A DNA stretch of 64,000 nt from Populus alba (lineage: Eukaryota > Streptophyta > Magnoliopsida > Malpighiales > Salicaceae), in assembly GCF_005239225.2 (NCBI RefSeq), contig NC_133298.1:5453395-5517394 (forward strand). Reading direction: 5' to 3'. The notes under the pieces are model-generated. The model was not told the origin of the DNA and did not search any database. It saw only the letters and a program-made list of their open reading frames with translations. Position numbers and translations under genes: made by a program. Each line of letters starts with the position of its first letter. Within the stretch, counting starts at the first letter, position 1. This document shows, one piece after another, positions 12,463 to 24,213 of the stretch.

Positions 12463-15400
12463 ATGTTATGCAACAGCTGCATAAGGAGTGTGATTGTACA
12501 AGCTGGAATTTTTCGCAAAACAAGGTTGCAATTAGGCAACATTGGGAGGAGTTTGAATGCAAGCCGCAGCATAAATTATAAGTGGAATAGACAGGTTTTT
12601 TAAGGAGTAGTATAAGTATGATGGTTGATTCTGATTCTTCTGATACAAGGGGACCTACTGTTGATCTTTTGAAGGAGAAAGAAGATGATGGTGGATTTGT
12701 TAGTGGATGGTGGAAAAGGTTGGTTCTTGGTTCTGTTATTTGTTATTGTGTCTATTTCTGGTGAATGTTCTAGGACATACTTGTTACAAGGATAGTCTAG
12801 CCTTGTTTTGCTTTAGCTAATGCAATTATGAAAACGATTGATTGGTTAGCTGTTAAACATGGTTAAAGAATTGACTTGCAATAGTATTAAGAGACTTTGA
12901 TTTTCAGTGCTTCTGCATTTGAGTGTGTCTATTTTAAGAATTTTTTTTCTTCCCAAGAAATATTGAATTTCCACTGTAATAATTTGCTCGAATTCCTTAT
13001 AATTGGAAGGTTTCCCAGAGCAATACGTCTCTTCCTTGCAAGTTTGAAATTACGATTTCTGGTATTAGCAGTCTAATGCGATTTGCCAACCTTAATTTGA
13101 CTTCTTATGTTATTGGCAGTGAAGACGGGGAATTGAGCTGTGGATATTCAAGTTTCAGGGGAAAGAGAGTTACCATGGAGGATTTCTATGATGTCAAAAG
13201 CACCACGATTGATGGGCAAAGAGTCTGCATGTTTGGAATATTTGATGGTTATATTCTCTCATTATTCTTCCGTTTATTGAAGCTGTCGAACTATTTTTGT
13301 TTTGCATGAATGCCTATGTTTGACCCAGTTAGAAAGTGCCAATACCTTGTAAATGGAAGAGTACACGCGTTGCATGAGAGTTAGGTTATCAACTATTCAT
13401 GTATCTCCATGTTTCTGACAATTATTTTCATGGTAACCACCATCTGTTCAAGGGATGTCTCAACACATGGTATTGGACATGGCTGTTGTCTTTAATGGCT
13501 TCCACCTAGGAAATTACACTATCAGACAAAAGACCAATTCTTTGTAACCTAAGCTGCCACTTGGTTTCAGTTAAGATAGGATCATTCAAGAGAAGGAAAT
13601 TTGTAGGCTATATCTCTTGTTAACCTGACAACCAGTCAGGTTCCTGTTGGTCATGTATCTCACATAATTCTCAACAAACCAGTTCTCATCAGATTTAAGT
13701 TTTGGATAGTATGCTGTCACTAGCAATTGTGCTTTTTAAGACTGCAGATTTTTTCCTTCTCTCTACTTGTAATAGTTATATGATGTACTATTACAGGTCA
13801 TGGTGGTTCTCGTGCTGCTGAGTATTTGAAGGAGCACCTGTTTGAGAATCTACTGAAGCATCCACAATTTATGGCAGACACCAAATTAGCTATAAGTACG
13901 TCCAAGAGCTCTCTTATGCCCATTATTATGAACTGCATAACATCAGCAAATATTCTTTTGTTGGTTCCTGGTAGCATCCTCAAGCTGGGTCCCATGTAGT
14001 TGCTTGGTTCTTTTACATCTCTGTCAAGGACAAAGCTGGGACCAATATAATGAATCCAAGTCTGTCATTTGCTGTTTATTCAGTTCGTGTTAAATGGTGT
14101 GAAATAGGTTTGTTATGGTTTTGTAAAATAACCTTGTTAAGTATGCAGGCCAATCATATCAGCAGACTGATGTAGACTTTTTGGACTCTGAAAAGGATAC
14201 CTACCGTGATGATGGTTCTACTGCTTCAACAGCAGTGCTAGTTGGTGATCATCTTTATGTTGCCAATGTTGGAGATTCACGGACTGTGATTTCAAAGGGT
14301 GGAAAAGGTATTAGTGATGCTATGAGTTACATTTTTCACTCAACTGTTGGTAATTGTTTTCTAGACAAGAATTTTAATGAATTTCATGATTATTTTCTCT
14401 TTGGGTTACTTGAATGATTTTCTTATTTTCTCTTTTTTCATTGGACAGCCATTCCTCTCTCCGAGGATCATAAACCTAACAGAAGTGATGAGCGGAGGAG
14501 AATCGAAAGTGCTGGAGGTGTTGTAATGTGGGCAGGTAAATCTGTTTACTGGCTGTGATAAATGTTTTCAAGCATTCTCATTTCATCTGATCTGCAAGTG
14601 GCAGTCAATCATCCAATGGGTTCTACGTCTTGTGTAGGAATTTTGAAATATTACTTCCTTTTAGATTGTCAAGAAAAATTGTCATTCAAAAGGATGAAAG
14701 CTTTGGGACACCAGGGAACATCTAATTGGTTTAAATCTTCCTGTGAATTGTGGTACATGTGTGATATGTCCGAAGGATTGGTGCTGGTATTCTCCTCATA
14801 AGTCTTTCTCTTTGGTGCAAAACTATGCACCGCTCCAAGCTTTGAGCATAGCAAGTAAAACAGTATTTGAGATGAAAAATCCTACCCAAAACCCTAGTTT
14901 CCTGATCTGCTGCCTCACTTTATGCTACTCATCCCAGACTGACTGTGATGCTGTTTGTCCATGGGTGGCGGAACCCACTGTTACTGAACATCTCCAACTA
15001 TTGACTATCTCAGTCCACCTTTGTAACCCGTAGCCATGATTTTTGCTGCCATTAGAGGTATCAGATAAATATATACTGTAGCTAAGAGAGTTGTCAGGAA
15101 ATTTGGGATGGAGGGAGCTTCATTTATTTCTTCTACCGCGTGCATTAAATGTCAATAAGTTTGAGATGGTTCCTAAAAACTGAAATCATACTGCTTTGAC
15201 TGTCTTGTCAGGCACTTGGAGAGTAGGAGGTGTATTGGCCATGTCCCGTGCTTTTGGTAACCGCATGTTGAAGCAATTTGTTGTTGCAGAACCTGATATC
15301 CAGGTATTCTATGAAAATATCTCACCCATTTTCTGAATGTAGTCTTGTATCATTTTGATTTCTTAGAAATGATTTTGATTATCTGATAAATTTTCTGCCT

Positions 15401-16136
15401 CTGGTTTCAAATACAAGCAAGTAATATGTTCAAGGAATGCTTCATTTTCAAGTCAGGGTATTAAGATGATTGAATTTTTTTATATTTTTTGTTCTTTCAT
15501 CTTAGGAATTATCCCGACAGAGCAAACTACCTTCCTCAGTTGACTGTAAACTTTTAAAAAGAGTGTATTAGTGTTGGATGCTAGGTTATATTTATGCTGC
15601 AACAGCAGGTGAAAACTAGGTCTTTTATTGTTTCGACTTGTGATCTGTGGTTTTTCTTGAGCACCTGAATTGAACTGCAATACCAATCGTGAGATGCCAG
15701 CTAATTAAGATTGTAATTCCATGGTGTTGTATCAAAGATGCGGGATTTAACTGTTATCTTCACTAAAACATGGAAGTGGGGTAAGGGAAAACTTTTAATG
15801 TTATATACAGACCTAAAAAGTAAAGAAGTTTCCTTTCAGGGTCCTCTTTCCCTTCAGTGCTGCTACGTGTAATGTTTCGAACAGGTTAACGAACTTCTGC
15901 TTATAAAAGCCTTCTTGGTGTCTATCAAAATAGAATTCAGTCTATGATTTCTTCCATTTTCCTGGATCAAACTGCATGAACTTCTTCCAACTGAAGTTTA
16001 TTCAAAATTACTCAGCAACTTGTTTGTATTATTTTCGCTCTTTCAGGAGCAGAAAATAGATCAAGAATTTGAATTGCTTGTTCTCGCAAGTGATGGACTC
16101 TGGGATGTGGTACCCAATGAGGTAATTATGCTAACC

Positions 16137-16173
<37 letters not shown>

Positions 16174-16605
16174 TGATACATAAAAGCGCGTAAGCATGAA
16201 TACATGTCTTTGTTCACTTTTGATGTGAGACTATAATGGATTATGCGAGCTGACCATTTACATTTGGCCAACTGCTTAGGCTATTAGACATGTTGGCTAT
16301 CATAGAAATAATAGATTGCTCTTTACAATGCAATGAATTAAACATCTGACTGGTGATATGGAATGTTTGCTTGAGGTTTCTTTTCCTGGTGTACAATTTC
16401 TAGACTTTGAGCTGTTTTTGCCTCCCCTTGCCTGAATCATGTGTAGGATGCTGTTTCCATTGCCAGAACAGAAGAAGAACCTGAGACAGCAGCTAGGAAA
16501 TTAACCGAGGCTGCTGTTACCCGCGGCAGTGCTGATAACATAACATGCATTGTAGTGAGATTGCACCATGACAAGATCGATCCATCCAATTCCCAGCAGG
16601 ATTAG
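12463..16605 (+). CDS. Protein phosphatase 2C (PP2C76-like), eight exons
   Basis: Mg/Mn-dependent Ser/Thr phosphatase of the PPM family. Exons with GT-AG borders: ...-12718, 13120-13247, 13797-13895, 14149-14307, 14449-14535, 15212-15303, 16047-16121 and 16447-16605 (TAG). Motifs in order: [27 protein letters not shown] (split by intron 2), [68 protein letters not shown] and [12 protein letters not shown], so all metal-binding Asp residues are present. From ATG 12618 the spliced frame gives 299 residues. A longer N-terminus from ATG 12463 ([15 protein letters not shown]...) joins in frame only if the T6 run at 12596-12601 had one more T; it would add 52 residues. By recall the closest group is Arabidopsis PP2C76 (At5g53140). 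Substrates are unknown. Confidence 0.93.
16137..16173. repeat. (CT)n(CA)n compound microsatellite in a PP2C intron
   Basis: A CT run passes directly into a CA run, 16 bases after the end of the exon that closes with VVPNE. It lies in the last intron and does not touch the splice sites. Confidence 0.95.
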
Positions 16606-16985
16606 ACATTGCCACGTATTCTGCGTGTATAGATTCATTGATGTTGTAGGCAATCTATTATTGATATCTATGCATGCATATAGCTGAATTTGCATATGAA
16701 GGATCCAATTTGTTTATCCATTTTTTTTTAAAAATAAACTTCTCCATTTGCCCTGAGAACATGGACTTGTGTCCTGTTGTGGTCCAAAGTAGTTCATATT
16801 TTTGTCTATCAGCTATTTCAATATGAAATGATCATAAACAAAAGTTGATCTTAAGCATGTTTAATTAAGCCGATTCAATGTTTTTTTTTTTTTTTTTTGC
16901 ACTTTTGATACTGATTGAACAAGTAAATTATAGTTGAGAACTCAAGTCTAAATCGATTTGATTTGACTAACAAAGCTTCATCATC
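16606..16985. other. PP2C 3' flank
   Basis: Untranslated and flanking DNA with a T18 run near 16881-16898. No other gene. The LTR element starts immediately after. Confidence 0.5.
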
Positions 16986-17387
16986 TAGTGGGGACACCGA
17001 ACCTAAAATATTATTTATGCACGCGTATGATCATAGACGATGGAGGATAGCTCAAACAATTGAGAGATTGAGCTTTAACTTATGTTTTTGTGTTTAATTT
17101 ATATGAATTTGTAGTTGAGGTTTATTAATTTAGCTTTATTTATTAGGTTTGATTTAATTATTATTGGGTATTTTATTTAATGGGCCATAAGCCCAATCGC
17201 TTGTTCTAGTTAAGGTTTTAGTATTTATACCTTACGTTTCTAAATGTTAAGGAGTTTTTGATGATTAATGAAAATATTGCAGACTTTGCATATCTCCAAT
17301 CCTCTTTTTTTTTTTTTTTTTAGCTTCTTTCTTTCTCTAAAACTTCTTTCTTTTCTTACTTTAATTCTTATTATTTATTGTCCCGCA
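16986..17387 (+). repeat. 5' LTR
   Basis: 402 bp ending ...TGTCCCGCA. It aligns along its length with 20872-21272 with scattered substitutions (for example gggccataagcccaatcgc against tgaaccataagctcaatcac), so the insertion is not recent. Confidence 0.88.
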
Positions 17388-17394
17388 TCAAATT

Positions 17395-17407
17395 TGGTAT
17401 CAGAGCC
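17395..17407 (+). other. Primer binding site (initiator Met tRNA)
   Basis: TGGTATCAGAGCC lies eight bases after the left LTR and is complementary to the 3' end of plant initiator methionine tRNA, the usual primer for reverse transcription of plant LTR elements. Confidence 0.85.
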
Positions 17408-18853
17408 AGGGTTTTAATTGTTCTTACAATTAAACGATCCACAATGTTTATGCTAAACCCTAGATCTGATTTGATCTAAAAAACAAATAAATTGTTCATT
17501 GTTTACTGTTAAAAAAAACACCTATTGTTCTGATTATGGAAAAAAAAAAACCATTGTGCATTGTTCACTGTTCATCCTTAAAATGCAGAAATATGGAAAT
17601 GCCAGTTAGTCTGTCTTCAACGCCGATCACAGCCAATACCACCACATCAATCCATAGGTACATGTCGTCAACAACTTGCAGCCACAACAGGTCTCTCACA
17701 CCAGCAACAGTAGATCTTTGTTGGCGGCGGTGCACCTACCAGTTTCATCCTCTCCTCGTTATCGACAGATTGGACATCCAGTCACCACCACCACCACTCC
17801 ACGCCACAAAAAGCTTACAGAGCCACACCAAGTTGCTGTCTCCACAGTCCTGTAGTGCCACCACAACAAAGTTGTCTTCAGCAACCTAAAAAAGCATTAC
17901 AAATCATCTACCGTAGTCACAACTAAGCCGCAAGCTCAAGTAACAGCACCAACCGCAGCCACCACAACTCATCTTTCAGCCTTGGCGACGCCTCAACAGC
18001 AGAATCAACAGTCATGCCTTGTCGCCAACAACAGCAGTATCAACAGATCATTAGTCACGCCTCGTCGCCAACAACAGCAAGAAGGAAACTCAACGAAGAG
18101 GATTGAAGCACATAAGACATTGGAGGTGAAATTAATTACTGTGTCGCGTCATTCGCCATGCTAGCCTCTGGATCAATGTCATCCACCACACCAGCAGTCT
18201 GGGGCCACATCAGTCCAGTCAGCTACGCCACTAGCCACCACGTCAGCAACATCACCATGTCATCGCCTATTGCCACATCAGCTGCCACGTAATCTGAGGT
18301 CCATTCATGATCAATTCCATAGCTAAATCTTGGTCGGTAAATAACTCTACTTTTCAGTTTGTTGATTTTACCTTTTTGTTATTCAAAATTATCATTAATA
18401 TTACTTTTGTGCTAAAAAAAAAAGAGAAAAAAAAATCTCACTTGACATTTTTAATTGTTAATTTTTGTTCATCAACCTCTATCATCAGTGATAGCTAATA
18501 TCTCATTCTATTTGATAATTATTAATTCTTACTTGTGACATCGTGTTTGATTAATCATTTACACTTAAGAATCTAGTATTACATGCTTACAATTTTATTA
18601 GTGTAATTTTTTCTTGATTAATCTCCACATTTAAGAAAAAAAAAAGATAAAAAAAATTATTAGCTTTATTTTTGTATTGTGATTTTACATGCAAGAACAA
18701 TTTGTGATCTCAATTCCATTTATAAGATAGTATTGCATTCATTTATGTCATGATCATCTAGTGTCCAAGCTTAAGTTTACACTTACTGTAGACTAAACCT
18801 TTAGTGATACTCTTACGATCATTTAAAGGGAACTGCAAACTTAGGTGATCACC
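17408..18853 (+). other. Retrotransposon leader region
   Basis: Long untranslated stretch between primer site and gag. 17620-18300 is rich in CAACAGCA and CGCCACCA repeats, with echoes such as 'gcctcgtcgccaacaacagc' twice. Short open frames here look like low-complexity by-products, not proteins. Confidence 0.5.
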
Positions 18854-20346
18854 ATGTTTAAAAGAATTGAGCCCTGAGAAAGTTTTCAAATAAGACACTC
18901 AAAGACTAATAAATATCACAAGAATAATCATTATGGACAAGTTCACTCTGAGCACCACCAATATGACTATCATTTAGGTTCCTTTAAACACGATAACTTT
19001 TATGAGCGAGTCTTGAGTCTTAACAAAATAGAAGCCCTCACTTTTAAAGGTCGTCATGACCCTTGGATATTTGATATATGGACAAGTGATATGGATATAT
19101 TGTTTGAGTGGCATAACTTGTCTAATAATACAAAAGTTAGATTTGCTAAGATGAAACTCATTGATAAAGCCAAAATTTATTGGAGAAATGTTGAGGATTG
19201 TTTAGAGATGAGAGGTAAACCTTCTATAACTGATTGGATCAAAATGAAACAAAAATTTCAGGAAGAATACCTACCCCAATCTTATAGGAATAAACTCTTG
19301 GACCAATAGAACAATCTAAGACCAGGGAATAAGTTTATCAATGAGTATATAACGCAATTTAACGATTACATGATTAGATGTGCCATAAGAGAGAATGAAG
19401 CCATGACTTTGCATAGATTTTGTAAAGGCTTAAATGATGATCTTAGAAAAGAACTTGTATTTCAAGGTGTATCTACCCTTAACCAAGCTTATACCTTAGT
19501 TCAAGAGTACAAGTTGGTCACGAAGAATCAGTTGATGAATCGTCAAGGCTTTTATAGTATCCTTACTAAGTCCTAATTCAGTAGTAGTGATTCTTTGTTA
19601 GGTGCTCCACCCTACAGACCTAATCTTAGTAGTGCCCAACTTTGTAAGAAAGATAAGGGCAAACGAGTTGTCAATGAAGTGTCTAAGGTGAGTTCAAAGG
19701 TTAAGTGTATTAATTGTTTAGGTTTTGGTCATATCTTTTTGGATTGCACCTCGAAACCCTTAGTCATCAAAAAACATAAGGATATAGGTAAAGAAGAATA
19801 TTGTAGTGTTGAAGTGTATGAGCCTAATCTTGAGGATTTTAGTGACCTAGATTACGAGGATGTGCAAGAAGAGGGACCCAACACAATGAGTCCACATGAA
19901 CTTGAGAATGAGGTTAAGAAAGAGTCTGATATGTCTACTTTAATGGTAGAGAAAGTTTTAGGGAACTCTGTAGTGGAATCGCCTATAAAGATAAGTATGG
20001 TCTTAAAAGAGTCTCATGATACTAGTCCTCCTAAATTACCTGATTCCTCACCCCATATGCTTGGTGTCCAGCACATCATAAGTTTAGAGCAACATGTTGA
20101 CCTTCTTGACCCCTTACCTCATGCACGTGATGAGAAAGATGAAGATAATCCTAGTTTACTTAATTGTGTCCATACCATATCTACATAGGTTTCAAACAAT
20201 GTTTGTCTCATTCCACACCCTCAATCATTTAGTGTTTATAGTTACAAACATGAGAAGCCTATAGAACACCTTCTCATATCTCCTCACGATAGGATGTCTA
20301 AGTCAACTGAGTCGTTACCATGTAGGGTTCATAATTCAAGTAAATA
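18854..20346 (+). pseudogene. Ty3-type gag, broken by four stops
   Basis: One frame from ATG 18854 carries a retrotransposon gag: WTSDMDILFEWHNLSNNTKV, AKIYWRNVEDC, then FCKGLNDDLRKELVFQG and a CCHC zinc knuckle CINCLGFGHIFLDC near 19709-19750. In-frame stops are TGA 18875, TAG 19307, TAA 19574 and TAG 20186, yet the frame stays in register throughout, which indicates decay by point mutation and no frameshifts. An acidic linker (EDFSDLDYEDVQEEG) follows the knuckle. Confidence 0.88.
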
Positions 20347-20640
20347 ATGAATAATACAAATTTCAAGTTGATTTACTTAAGTATCATGATGCACTTAATG
20401 TTGGAGATTATTTCATGATATAGATTATACCTGAACAGTGTCTTTTGAAAATTAATTATAAATTGCAAGTAAGTAATGCTAGACCATTCAAAGCGTTGCA
20501 AATGATTCAATCAAGTAATTATGTCATTAAATTGCCATTAAACTTTGATATTATCTCTACTTTTAACATGAAAGACCTCAATATTTATAAAATATAACTT
20601 ATCCCTGATGCTTCTTTTGATACCCCTACCTCATTATCCA
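20347..20640 (+). pseudogene. Remnant of the pol C-terminus (integrase tail)
   Basis: The translated pieces YFMI*IIPEQCLLKINYKL and ARPFKALQMI...YVIKLPLNFDI, then STFNMKDLNIYK match the end of Ty3-type polyproteins (GPFKVL...NAY..DLP.DFGIS.TFNV.DL). It follows gag directly, so about 3 kb of pol is missing between them. Confidence 0.8.
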
Positions 20641-20871
20641 TATCTTTGGCACAAAAAGAATATATTAATGCTACTTTGAATGCACAAGTTGTTTTTACCA
20701 GGGATGGTGAACTTCAGCAAATCTCAGTATATGGGCTTGACGACCAGATTCAGACTATACTTGGATTATCAGAGAGACATCACAACAACTTGATCCTTAT
20801 CTTTGAGAGCGTTATCGGAGTTGCCTTGACCTATACTCGATGTGGTCAAGTTCTTCTAAGCCCGAGAGAAT

Positions 20872-21272
20872 TGGTGAGGACACCGAACCCGAAATATTAT
20901 TTATGCACACATATGATCATAGACGATGGAGGATAGCCTAAACAATTGAGAGATTGGGCTTTAACTTATATTTTTGGGTTTAATTTATATGAACTTTTAG
21001 TTAAGGTTTATTAATTTGGCTTTATTTGTTGGGTTTGATTTAATTATTATTAGGTATTTTATTTAGTGAACCATAAGCTCAATCACTTGTTCTAGTTAGG
21101 GTTTTAATATTTATACCCCACGTTTCAAAATGTTAAGGAATTTTTTATGATTAATGAAAAGATTGTAGACTTTGCATATCTCCAATCATCTTTCTTTTTT
21201 TTCTTTAGCTTCTATCTTTCTCTTAAACTTTTTTTTTTTCTTGCTTTAATTTTTATTATTTATTGTCCCACA
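20872..21272 (+). repeat. 3' LTR
   Basis: 401 bp, from TGGTGAGGAC to TGTCCCACA, followed by the TCATC target repeat. It contains the same leader-like end with T and CT runs as the 5' LTR. Confidence 0.88.
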
Positions 21273-21277
21273 TCATC

Positions 21278-22050
21278 ACCCGCATAGATTTTTCTGTTCT
21301 AAGATACAGAAATAAAGCAGGGTAATGCATAACCGAGCTAGCCGTCTCCAGCCTTGAATCAAATTCAGGTTTCAAAATTAACCTGACGCAAAATTGTCTC
21401 ATCAACCGACTGAAAGTTAAAAGATTGCAAGGACCTTCCCTTGAGACTCCTTTCCTGACTGCGAGTCTGAGGAATAGTAATCAACTGACACAATAAAGAG
21501 CCCCACATTTCATTAAAATCTTTTACGGGAAACAGAATGTCTTGGAACATAAAGGGAAGAACTGGCTATTTGCCACTGGTAAAGGTACACCCGAGTCTGA
21601 AGACGACTCCACAAATGTATCAGCAGCCGATTTCCTGTTCAAAATATGGAAGAGCATGAATTGTGCAACTGAAAACTAGGAAAAAAAAGAGGTATATTTA
21701 TGAGATTATGCAGAGGAGATAATGCAGGTCGAAGCTATGCAGTGCAGTTGTCATTATGCAGCTTGTCTCTCCTGTGTTTTGCTTATCACGGGCTGCCATG
21801 TAACAGACTCTCAAGGAATTGCTCCAGAAAAAAAAAAAAAAAAGGGGCTAAAACAAAGGTTCATGTACGTATAGTTGTTGTCGAACTTGCCAAAAGAAAA
21901 AATTCCTATACTATTTCCGATAAATAACTTCCTATGCTACAAGAAGCAATTTCCTATTCTGTTTTGGGCATCTTGTAGCCAAACTTCCTGAACTGTTAAC
22001 CTAGCAATTAAGGGAAAAAAACAATTTCCTGTATAGACTACTGAATACTC
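21278..22050. other. Intergenic DNA between LTR element and small peptide gene
   Basis: Base composition at 21360-21560 is gene-like, and there is a 61-residue minus-strand frame, but I recognise no domain. 21700-21900 likewise shows nothing identifiable. Confidence 0.3.
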
Positions 22051-22052
22051 AA

Positions 22053-22060
22053 TATAAATA
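22053..22060 (+). promoter_or_regulatory. TATA box of the small peptide gene
   Basis: TATAAATA, about 70 bases before a candidate 5' leader exon that ends at the intron donor at 22128. Confidence 0.5.
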
Positions 22061-22127
22061 TAGGCCATACTTTTTTCAAAACTCGTACATTGAAGTCGAG
22101 TTCTTGCTGTGAAGCTCCTGGCTGCTG

Positions 22128-22212
22128 GTAATTGTTTTTTACTAATCTTTTTTTCATGTTTATTAGAATCCATTAAGTTAAATCATCGTGTGATTGGTGT
22201 CCTTGCATGCAG
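22128..22212 (+). other. Predicted 85-bp intron in the 5' leader
   Basis: GCTGCTG|GTAATT...TGCATGCAG|GTCC fits GT-AG borders. The downstream copy keeps both borders (23637-23720, 84 bp). With the intron removed, no ATG precedes the start of the peptide at 22254, which supports the model. Confidence 0.5.
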
Positions 22213-22253
22213 GTCCAGTACTTGAAGCTAGAAGGTTGATTTGAAGAAGCAAG

Positions 22254-22379
22254 ATGAATGATTACATTACTGCAGGGTTGGTCGTAGGAGCTATCGTTTT
22301 AATCATTCTGGCTTTTTTTGCCTGGTCACTTGTTGCTGGCTGCAAGGGGAGGAAACAAGCAGAAGCAGAAGCAGCTTGA
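22254..22379 (+). CDS. 41-residue single-pass membrane peptide, unknown function
   Basis: A short frame below usual gene-finder size: it begins MNDYITAGLVVGAIVLIILA and ends GCKGRKQAEAEAA. Residues 5-30 are hydrophobic enough for one membrane span, preceded by an acidic Asp3 and followed by the basic KGRK and an Ala/Glu tail, so by the positive-inside rule the tail is probably cytosolic. The start has A at -3 and is the first ATG after removal of the 85-bp leader intron. TATA (22053), leader intron and AATAAA (22477-22482) surround it in the right order. A second copy at 23762 has kept the layout but lost the frame. I do not recognise the family; it could also be the conserved part of a non-coding transcript. 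Confidence 0.55.
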   Translation: MNDYITAGLVVGAIVLIILAFFAWSLVAGCKGRKQAEAEAA

Positions 22380-22476
22380 CAGCAAGCATGGGGAACCTTC
22401 CTGCCATCATAACCATCTTTAATTAGTGCCTCCTGATGTAGTTAAAAAAGTTACTAGTTTAAGTATTCAATTTAAA

Positions 22477-22482
22477 AATAAA
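22477..22482 (+). terminator. Polyadenylation signal of the small peptide gene
   Basis: AATAAA about 100 bases after the stop codon. Below it, 22483-23584 is AT-rich spacer with two short repeats of 'gatgcacagtgaat' near 22688-22722 and no gene. Confidence 0.4.
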
Positions 22483-23584
22483 GAGCATATCTGTTCATCT
22501 ATTTTGTTTTTGTTTTTATTTTTGGTTAAATTAATTAGTACTACTATAATTTATTTATTTTTAGTGTCAAGGACACACTCTTGAACACCACCTACAAGTG
22601 AATAGTTATTTTCAAAAACTAAACTACAAGGAAGAACTCGCCAACTCAAGGTTCTATTAGCGATAACACGCTTGCATGTGATTCGGGATGCACAGTGAAT
22701 CCTTGAAGGATGCACAGTGAATACTATCTTTACGAGGTTATGCAGTGAAGGTATTGTTTTGATGTAAGTTATTTTGTGTTTATTATTAAAAGGACTTTAT
22801 AATTTAAGATTGAGGTTTTAAGTAAATTAGTTTGAATTTTGGATTTTAATCCTGAAATTACTTACAAAATTTCAAATTTATATTATAGAATTATACGACT
22901 ATTAATATGATTAAATTTACTTCCACATTAGTTTAATTAAAGAAATAATTACATAATTATAACATCTTGAATGTAAAGTAAACTTAATAATTTAGAAAAT
23001 GAATATTTATATTTATAGAGAGATTTATATTTTGATTAAATCCATGAATTGAGATTCCTGAATAATGAAATATTTTTTTGGTATTATTGGTTTATGAAAT
23101 TGAAACTAGAAGCCTGATTACAAAGAAAATTATGAATTTACTTGATTATCGCCTATAAAATTACTCCCTACAAGCTATTGCCTATTAATTTTCAGCCTTC
23201 AATTACATGTTTACTTTATAAACATTTTTTTGAAGATTATATGAACTTGATTGTAATGCAATACAATTGTAGTTTTGTTGAGTTGTGTTATGTTTCTTCT
23301 TGATTGTCTTGCCTCGCCCTTTTAAAAAAAGGAAGTTTAAGATAAGTTTCTACTACTACCAAATCACTTTATTCAAAATAATTTTTGGTAATTATCCACT
23401 GGTAATTATCCACTTACTCTATTCAAACTTCAAAGTAACTGCTAACTCATTTCTTATTTAAAAAATATTGTTTCATGTAGATTCTTTATACCTTCCATTC
23501 ACTATCCACATTCTTGGTCAATTTTAGTGTATAACATGTATCGTTACAGGTTATGCAGTGAAGGTAAATGCAGTTAATTATTAG

Positions 23585-23888
23585 TCAAAACTCATACATC
23601 GAAGTCGATTTCTTGCTGTGAAGCTCCTGGCTCCTGGTAATTGTTTTTGACTAATCTCTTTTGCAAGTTAATTAGAATCAATTAAATTAATCTTCGTGTG
23701 GTTGTTGGCCTTGCATGCAGGTACAGTAATTATAGTTAGAAGGTTGGTTTGAAGAAGCAAGATGAATGATTACATTACTGCAAGGTTAAGTCGTAGGAGC
23801 TATCGTTTTAATCATTCTGGCTTTCTTTATCTTATCACTTTTTGCTAGCTGTAAGGGGAGGCAGTAAGCAGAAGCAGAAGCAGCTTGA
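23585..23888 (+). pseudogene. Frameshifted second copy of the 41-residue peptide gene
   Basis: The leader exon, the intron (23637-23720) and the start MNDYITA (ATG 23762) all repeat the upstream copy. The phrase gcagggttggtcgtagg has become gcaaggttaagtcgtagg, one base longer, so after MNDYITA the frame reads into other residues and stops early. The C-terminal coding end ('agcagaagcagaagcagctt') and TGA at 23886-23888 are still recognisable. A tandem duplicate that has lost coding ability. Confidence 0.8.
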
Positions 23889-24213
23889 CTGCAAGCATGG
23901 AGCAAAAAACTCGAATGAGCATCAGGGGACACGTTGCAGGTGGAGATGATACGGTTAGTTACAGGGTTATTTTTGGAGGGAAAGCAGTTAGTTTACTATT
24001 AGGTTAACTTTATTAGTAAAGTTGAGAATGACCTTTTGCAATTTATCCCAAAGAACAATTATCTTAGACAGTCCTGAGCTTGAACATGCTACCTTGAAGC
24101 ATTAGATGCTTTGAATCGACATAAAGCAAAGATAATCAGTGAGGTTCTGTTAGCTTGAACTGAAACTATCATGTACAATATAGAGAGAGAGAGCTTACTT
24201 TTTCTTTCGTGGA

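Larger units (their letters stand above)
16986..21272 (+). mobile_element. Ty3-type LTR retrotransposon, internally deleted
   Basis: Two LTRs of about 400 bp (16986-17387 and 20872-21272) are flanked by the 5-bp repeat TCATC (16981-16985 and 21273-21277). A primer binding site TGGTATCAGAGCC follows the left LTR. The interior holds a long leader, a gag frame with several stops, and then only the last part of the integrase. Protease, reverse transcriptase, RNase H and the integrase core are absent, so at 4.3 kb it is non-autonomous. The left LTR begins TAGTGGGGAC where the right has TGGTGAGGAC, so its terminal TG has decayed. Insertion is next to the PP2C gene in the same orientation. Confidence 0.9.

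Noticed and set aside
17536..18164. Two Thr/Gln/His-rich open frames in the retrotransposon leader
   Set aside because: The composition reflects CAACAG/CCACCA repeats between primer site and gag; no protein family and no conserved start.
21365..21550. 61-residue minus-strand frame beside the 3' LTR
   Set aside because: Gene-like composition but no domain, no splice context and no start context; could be a fragment, but cannot be supported.
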